From NCBI RefSeq assembly GCF_004514425.2, contig NZ_MYFN02000002.1, positions 1 through 64,000 of the forward strand: a DNA stretch of 64,000 nucleotides. The letters run 5' to 3'. The notes below the pieces were generated by a model that worked only from the letters and a program-made list of their open reading frames with translations, had not been told where the DNA came from and ran no database searches. A program made the translations under genes and the position numbers. Position 1 is the first letter of the stretch. The number at the start of each line of letters is the position of its first letter. Source of the DNA: Shinella sumterensis (lineage in GTDB: Bacteria; Pseudomonadota; Alphaproteobacteria; Rhizobiales; Rhizobiaceae). Of the stretch, positions 59,647 through 64,000 are shown piece after piece.

Positions 59647-62250
59647 TTACGCGGAGATCAGAAGCGCGACCGGATCCGTACGGAGAATGTCCGAAAGCGG
59701 CAGCGCGCTGCCGAGTGTCAAGGTTCGGTCATCCAGGACCGAGCGGACTGTGCGGCCTTCGAATGCGGGCGGAATCGCAAGCGATATATCGCGGATCGCA
59801 GCCTCTGAGAGACACAGTGTTTCCGCACTCATCTTTCCGAAAGCGAGGCGCGGAACCACGGTGATGGCAAAGGCCTCCGTGTTTCCGCGCAGGAATGCCA
59901 AGGCTTGATGCCCGCCGTCCGAAAGCTCGAGTGCTTCGTATCGGCCGTGAAAGACCTCTGCAAACCGCATGCGGCAGCCAAGCACCTTAGCCGTCAGCCA
60001 TTGTTTGTAGTCGGCAAAATGGGTTCGCGAAGGGACGGGCTTCGAGGGTATGCGCAGGGGCTCTATCGCGAGCGTTGTCCTGTTGTCCGGATCGACCAAC
60101 GAGAAATCGCTGCGTTCGCTTCCCTGATAGATATCAGGAACGCCCGGAGCCGTCAGCTTCACCAGGGTCTGGGCGAGCGCATTGGACAGTCCCGCATCGA
60201 TGAAGGGCGAAAGCGTCTGCGTGAAGTCCTTGATGAATGCCGTGTCCGACAGCAGGTTCTCCACGTAACCGGTGACGCTCGCCTCATAGTCGGGATCCGG
60301 CTCGCTCCAGTTCGTCTGTCGCTTCGCCTCGCGAAGCGCCTTCTCGACATAGGCCTTCATGCGCTCCGGCAGCGCCGCCATCGCGGCGCGGTCATCGCGT
60401 CCATCGATCGGCCATGTACCGGCAAGGGCCTGATGGATCAGCCATTGTATATCGGCTGCGGGTGCTGTCCCTTCGTGGTGCGGGAGGGCGCGCCAGCGCT
60501 GCATCGCCGCCACCCATTCTTCGGGCGCCTCGCTCAATGTATAGAGGCGCGCGCGCGCATCTTCCCCGCGTTTCGTGTCATGCGTGGAGGTTGCGGAGAG
60601 GCCGAGCGGCCAGGCCCCGGCGCGATCCTGCATCGCTGCGTGGAATGCAGCCGGTCCCCCCGGAGGGTGTCCCGGATCGCCGCCCACCTCGTTGAGGGCG
60701 ATAAAGGCATTCTCGCGGTAGAACAGGGTGTCCTCGAGCGCCTTGGCCATGATCGGCCCGGTCAATTGCTGGAAGCGAGTGCGGAATTCGATGCAGTCCG
60801 GTATCTTTTCGCAGGTCTTCTCATCGGTCAGCAGTTCCCAGATGAGGTCGATCGCCTCGCGCACTTCCGGGCGCGCGCGGACCTGCGCTTCGCACCGCGC
60901 CGTTGCCAGGATGTCATGATCGCGTGGATCGATGCTTCGCCCGGATGCGAGATAGATGCGATAGACCGGCAAGGCGATGATCACCGCGCAGATCGCCTCG
61001 GTCAGCGCGCTCCGCGAGAAATCGGCGTTCAAGCGGTCGGCCACGCGCTTGGCAAGTCTGCCGAGGCGGCGCACTTCGCCGCGGAAATTATCGGCCAGCA
61101 TCTGCCGCTTGCAGGCATACATCTCATCCGAATAGGCATGCCGGTCGTCATCGCTCTTCAGTGCGTTGAACGCTGCGGCCAGTCGCCCGCCTTCCTTCTC
61201 GTCGGCAAAGGCGTCGGCCAGCGCCGTGATGAATTCGTAGCCTGTCGTGCCGGCTATCGGCCAGTCGGAGGGGAGGTGCTCCTGCCGTTCCAGAATTTTC
61301 TCGACCAGGATGACGACATCAGGTCCGACTTCCGCACGCAGACGCTCGAGATAACCGCGCGGATCCGCAAGGCCGTCGATATGATCGATCCGCAGACCGT
61401 CGACCGTGCCGTCGCGAACGAGGTCCAGGATGAGGCGGTGACTGTCCTCGAACACCCTGTTGTCCTCGACGCGCAGGCCGGCAAGGCCGGCGATCTCGAA
61501 GAAGCGCCGGTAGCTGAGGTTTTCGCTCGCCGTCTTCCAGTTCACCAGCCGCCACGGCTGCGCATCGTGGACGGTGGCGATGCGGGCGGGGTCGGATGCG
61601 ACGGTGGCCAGCTGCGCCTCAAGATCGGCGCGCGCGGACCCGGATGCGAGAACGTCGGAAAGGATCGCTCGCCCCTGCGGGTTCGTGGAAGGCGTGGCGC
61701 TGGTGAAAAATGCGTCGGCTGCGTCCAGCACATGTGGGTAGGTATCGGGATGAAGAGGGTAGTAGCTATCGTGATAGCGAAGCGCCAGAGCGTCGCAACC
61801 GGGCTCCAGCGCGAGCGTTATCGTTCCATCCGCCAATTCCTCGGCGAAGTCCTTGCCGAGGAAGGGAAGGGTGAGTTTCTCCGTCCAGTCGATGTCGAAG
61901 TGGCGCGCGAAGGGGCTTTCCGAGCCCCAGAGGACAAGGCTGCGCCACCAGGGGTTTTCCAGGCTTGCGGCCATGTGGTTCGGCACGATGTCGAGGATCA
62001 GGCCCATGTCGTGTGCATGGAGTTCGGCCGCGAGCTGCCGCAGGGCGTCGATACCGCCAAGTGTGGGATCGATTTCATCCACCCGCGTGGCGTCATAGCC
62101 ATGGGTGGAGCCGCTGACCGCCGTCATCAAGGGAGATGCATAAAGGTGGCTGATGCCGAGCGCATGGAGATAGGGCACGAGCCGGACGGCTTTGCCGAGG
62201 GTCATGCCGTTGCGGAACTGGAGGCGATAGGTCGAGAGAAGGCGGGTCAT
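59647..62250 (-). CDS. treY: Malto-oligosyltrehalose synthase
   Basis: The 867-aa GH13 enzyme converts the reducing end of malto-oligosaccharides to a trehalose unit. Motifs: STYRLQFRNGMTLGKAVRLVPYLHALGISHLYASPLM, LILDIVPNHMA, nucleophile Asp in VDGLRIDHIDGLADP, Glu in VILVEKIL, and STHDTKRGEDARARL. VKLTAPGVPDIYQGSE is also present. With TreZ it makes trehalose from glycogen or maltodextrin, serving as a compatible solute. It lies downstream of treZ with a CBS gene between. Confidence 0.96.
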   Translation of the reverse strand: MTRLLSTYRLQFRNGMTLGKAVRLVPYLHALGISHLYASPLMTAVSGSTHGYDATRVDEIDPTLGGIDALRQLAAELHAHDMGLILDIVPNHMAASLENPWWRSLVLWGSESPFARHFDIDWTEKLTLPFLGKDFAEELADGTITLALEPGCDALALRYHDSYYPLHPDTYPHVLDAADAFFTSATPSTNPQGRAILSDVLASGSARADLEAQLATVASDPARIATVHDAQPWRLVNWKTASENLSYRRFFEIAGLAGLRVEDNRVFEDSHRLILDLVRDGTVDGLRIDHIDGLADPRGYLERLRAEVGPDVVILVEKILERQEHLPSDWPIAGTTGYEFITALADAFADEKEGGRLAAAFNALKSDDDRHAYSDEMYACKRQMLADNFRGEVRRLGRLAKRVADRLNADFSRSALTEAICAVIIALPVYRIYLASGRSIDPRDHDILATARCEAQVRARPEVREAIDLIWELLTDEKTCEKIPDCIEFRTRFQQLTGPIMAKALEDTLFYRENAFIALNEVGGDPGHPPGGPAAFHAAMQDRAGAWPLGLSATSTHDTKRGEDARARLYTLSEAPEEWVAAMQRWRALPHHEGTAPAADIQWLIHQALAGTWPIDGRDDRAAMAALPERMKAYVEKALREAKRQTNWSEPDPDYEASVTGYVENLLSDTAFIKDFTQTLSPFIDAGLSNALAQTLVKLTAPGVPDIYQGSERSDFSLVDPDNRTTLAIEPLRIPSKPVPSRTHFADYKQWLTAKVLGCRMRFAEVFHGRYEALELSDGGHQALAFLRGNTEAFAITVVPRLAFGKMSAETLCLSEAAIRDISLAIPPAFEGRTVRSVLDDRTLTLGSALPLSDILRTDPVALLISA

Positions 62251-62327
62251 GCTGTCCTTGATCGCCGGATGGGAACGCCGGATGGGCGGCCTGAAACGCG
62301 TGCAGGTCCGCTTGGTTCCGCCTGCTT

Positions 62328-62699
62328 CTAGAGGCCGTGTCGGGCGAAATCCGTCCGCGAAACGACGCCGACCAACCGGTTCTGCCGGTCGAGCACGGCG
62401 ATCCGGCGCAGATGCAGCGCCTGCATGTTGGCCAATACGGTACGGGCGGACTCGTCATCGAAACAGTAGGTGATATCCGTCGTCATGATGTCGGAGACGA
62501 GGGTGGCTTCGGCATTCAAGCCGGGGGCGACGGCCCTCAGGATCACATCCCGATCGGTCAACGTGCCCACGAGGCCGCTTGCATCAACCACCGGCAGAAA
62601 GGCGACATCGCACTCAGCCATGATACTCGCGGCAGACTGCAACGTTTCCTCCGGCCGGACGAGGTGGATGTGACGACTCATGATCTCGTGGATCTGCAT
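62328..62699 (-). CDS. CBS-domain pair protein
   Basis: The 123-aa protein from ATG 62699 (GAGG six bases upstream) consists only of two CBS domains: IMSRHIHLVRPEETLQSAASIMAECDVAFLPVVDASGLVGTLTDRDVILRAV and IMTTDITYCFDDESARTVLANMQALHLRRIAVLDRQNRLVGVVSRTDFA. CBS pairs bind adenine nucleotides. The alternative GTG 62765 would overlap the treZ stop and add 22 residues. The location between treZ and treY suggests, without proof, energy- or nucleotide-linked control of trehalose synthesis. Confidence 0.85.
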   Translation of the reverse strand: MQIHEIMSRHIHLVRPEETLQSAASIMAECDVAFLPVVDASGLVGTLTDRDVILRAVAPGLNAEATLVSDIMTTDITYCFDDESARTVLANMQALHLRRIAVLDRQNRLVGVVSRTDFARHGL

Positions 62700-62761
62700 G
62701 GCGGCCTCGTGCTCGAATTCCCGATGTAAACAGATCAACCGGGGGTTTGGTTCCCGTTCTG

Positions 62762-64000
62762 TCACGTCGGGCGGATCGAGACGGCAATGGAAGGACCGGC
62801 GTCACCAACAGCCGGAATTTCGAAAACCGTCTCGCCTGACGAGGATGGCCAGTTCCGTTTGTCGTGGGTGAGGTTCGCGCGAATGGAGAGGGTTTTTTCG
62901 GCAAAGTGCCAGTCTATCGCGAGAGTTCCGGGGTCTGAAGCGAGGATGGACGGTTCAGGCGCTTCGCCCTCGGCGAGCAGCGGCCTGATCTTTGCCTGTC
63001 GAAGCCGGATGAGAGAGCGTACGAACGCGCCATGCCGCTGCCCTTCCGGCGATGCGGCATGGTTCCAGTCGAGCTTTGACGCGAGGAAGGTCTGCTCGTC
63101 GTTCGGATCCGGCAGGTCGTCCGCCGTCTTCCCATCGGACAGGCCGCCGAAATTCTCGGCTTCGTCGATACGGCCCGCGCGTGTCGCTTCGGCAAGCTCG
63201 CCATCGAAATCCGCGAAGAAGTGGAATGGGCGGCGCTCACCGAATTCCTCGCCCATGAAGAGCAGCGGCACGGGCGGGGCCAGAAACAGGAGCGCGCTCA
63301 TCACCCGGTACAGCGCGGGATCGGTCAGCGTCAGCAGGCGCTCGCCAAAGGCGCGGTTGCCGACCTGGTCGTGGTTTTGCAGGAAATTGACGTTGACCTG
63401 CTGCGGCAGCGGCTTTTGCGGCAACGGGCCGACCCGGTCGCTTTCCCGATCCTCCGAGACGAAGCCCCGGGCAGTCGCCCGGCGCAGCACGTCATCGGTG
63501 TTATCACGATATTTGGCATAGTGGCCGCCGTCTTCCCCGGTGGCGATGATGTGCAGCGCGTGGTGGAACACGTCGTTCCAGGCGGCCGTGTAATGATGGA
63601 CATTGCCGCCGTCACGGTTCAGCAGGCTCTTGCGTTTCGCCTGATCCTCGACGACGAGATGAACCTGCCGGTCGGTCACGGTCTGCCGGATGGTGGCGGC
63701 CATTTCGAGCAGCACATGATGGTTGCTTTCATCGACGATCTCCTCGGTGGCGTCGAAGCGCAGGCCGTCGAAGCGATAGTCGAGCAGCCAGTGCAGCGCG
63801 TTGTCGATGAAATAGCGCCGTACCGGTTCCCGTTCGAAGGCGAGTGCCGCGCCCCAGGGCGTGTGGCGTTCGGGGTGGAAGAAGGGAGGCGCGATGCGGT
63901 GCAACATGTTTCCGACCGGACCGAAGTGATTGTAGACCACGTCGAGCAGCACCATGATGCCATGGTCGTGCGCCGCATCGACCAGCGCCTTCAGGTCATC
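62762..64000 (-). CDS. treZ: Malto-oligosyltrehalose trehalohydrolase (C-terminal part)
   Basis: This GH13 enzyme releases trehalose from the TreY product. Visible are VLLDVVYNHFGPVGN, nucleophile Asp in DGLRFDATEEI, Glu in HLVVEDQAKR, FLQNHDQVGNRAFGERL and PLLFMGEEFGERRPFHFFADF. The reading frame stays open to the window edge (DDLKALVDAAHDHGI precedes the ATG at 63955), so that ATG is internal and the N-terminus, including the family's leading beta-domain, is outside. About 412 residues of roughly 590 are seen. Confidence 0.95.
   Translation of the reverse strand, partial: DDLKALVDAAHDHGIMVLLDVVYNHFGPVGNMLHRIAPPFFHPERHTPWGAALAFEREPVRRYFIDNALHWLLDYRFDGLRFDATEEIVDESNHHVLLEMAATIRQTVTDRQVHLVVEDQAKRKSLLNRDGGNVHHYTAAWNDVFHHALHIIATGEDGGHYAKYRDNTDDVLRRATARGFVSEDRESDRVGPLPQKPLPQQVNVNFLQNHDQVGNRAFGERLLTLTDPALYRVMSALLFLAPPVPLLFMGEEFGERRPFHFFADFDGELAEATRAGRIDEAENFGGLSDGKTADDLPDPNDEQTFLASKLDWNHAASPEGQRHGAFVRSLIRLRQAKIRPLLAEGEAPEPSILASDPGTLAIDWHFAEKTLSIRANLTHDKRNWPSSSGETVFEIPAVGDAGPSIAVSIRPT

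Noticed and set aside
59905-62331. 808-aa open frame on the + strand
   Set aside because: It is antisense to treY, which has complete GH13 motifs. High GC third positions leave long open shadows.
1-64000. CRISPR arrays, tRNA or rRNA genes, prophage, integrase-flanked island
   Set aside because: No regularly spaced repeats, tRNA-like cloverleaf, rRNA sequence, integrase or phage structural genes were recognised. The mobile DNA is limited to one IS5 element and one IS21 remnant.

Overview
The window is GC-rich, densely packed alphaproteobacterial DNA. The pcaDCHGB-pcaQ block, pcaIJF-pcaR-pobA, two Liv-type ABC operons, an HWE histidine kinase and a LOV-kinase remnant all point to the Rhizobiaceae (Agrobacterium/Rhizobium/Ensifer/Shinella type). 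The catabolic and transport content suggests a secondary replicon or chromid. No rRNA, tRNA, CRISPR array or replication origin was seen.

Layout. (1) 1-1169: an IS5-family element cut by the window edge, inserted into a scar joining a helicase fragment to the N-terminal part of a class I fructose-bisphosphatase. (2) 1180-9803: a dihydroxyacetone kinase operon with an ABC importer (binding protein, two permeases, a 2-TM microprotein, two ATPases) and a LacI regulator. Palindromic operators lie upstream and also downstream of the regulator. (3) 9949-11058: an IS21 remnant (istB with an internal deletion) fused to a decayed LOV histidine kinase. (4) 11281-14775: HWE kinase, exonuclease III, a DUF1810 protein and a Cys-rich small protein. 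(5) 14857-22126: ssuACB and serine acetyltransferase (sulfur assimilation), convergent with a ribose-type ABC importer. (6) 22354-28046: Liv-type ABC operon 1 and an NAD-dependent epimerase. (7) 28240-38420: Gfo/Idh oxidoreductase, 3-dehydroshikimate dehydratase, TetR, pcaDCHGB, pcaQ, an AroE-like dehydrogenase and a TIM-barrel isomerase. (8) 38585-43576: two 3-ketosteroid-dehydrogenase-like flavoproteins, a NIPSNAP protein and an IclR regulator. (9) 43719-53333: pcaFJI, pcaR, pobA, a second NIPSNAP, an AraC regulator, a third flavoprotein and two SDRs. (10) 53330-59617: Asp/Glu racemase, Liv-type operon 2 and a GntR regulator. (11) 59647-64000: treY, a CBS protein and treZ (cut by the edge).

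How it works together. The centre is a complete beta-ketoadipate pathway: PobA makes protocatechuate from 4-hydroxybenzoate, QuiC makes it from 3-dehydroshikimate, and PcaGH, B, C, D, IJ and F convert it to succinyl-CoA plus acetyl-CoA. Around it lie genes that look like upstream funnels for hydroaromatic compounds: an AroE-like dehydrogenase, SDRs, a Gfo/Idh enzyme and three flavoprotein dehydrogenases. Several carry the same IclR-type operator (TKGAA-N5-TTCCA), often in tandem at 18-bp spacing, including upstream of the IclR gene itself. This suggests one regulon, not previously named as far as I can tell, that delivers partly reduced rings to protocatechuate. This pathway is inference; the operator pattern is directly visible.
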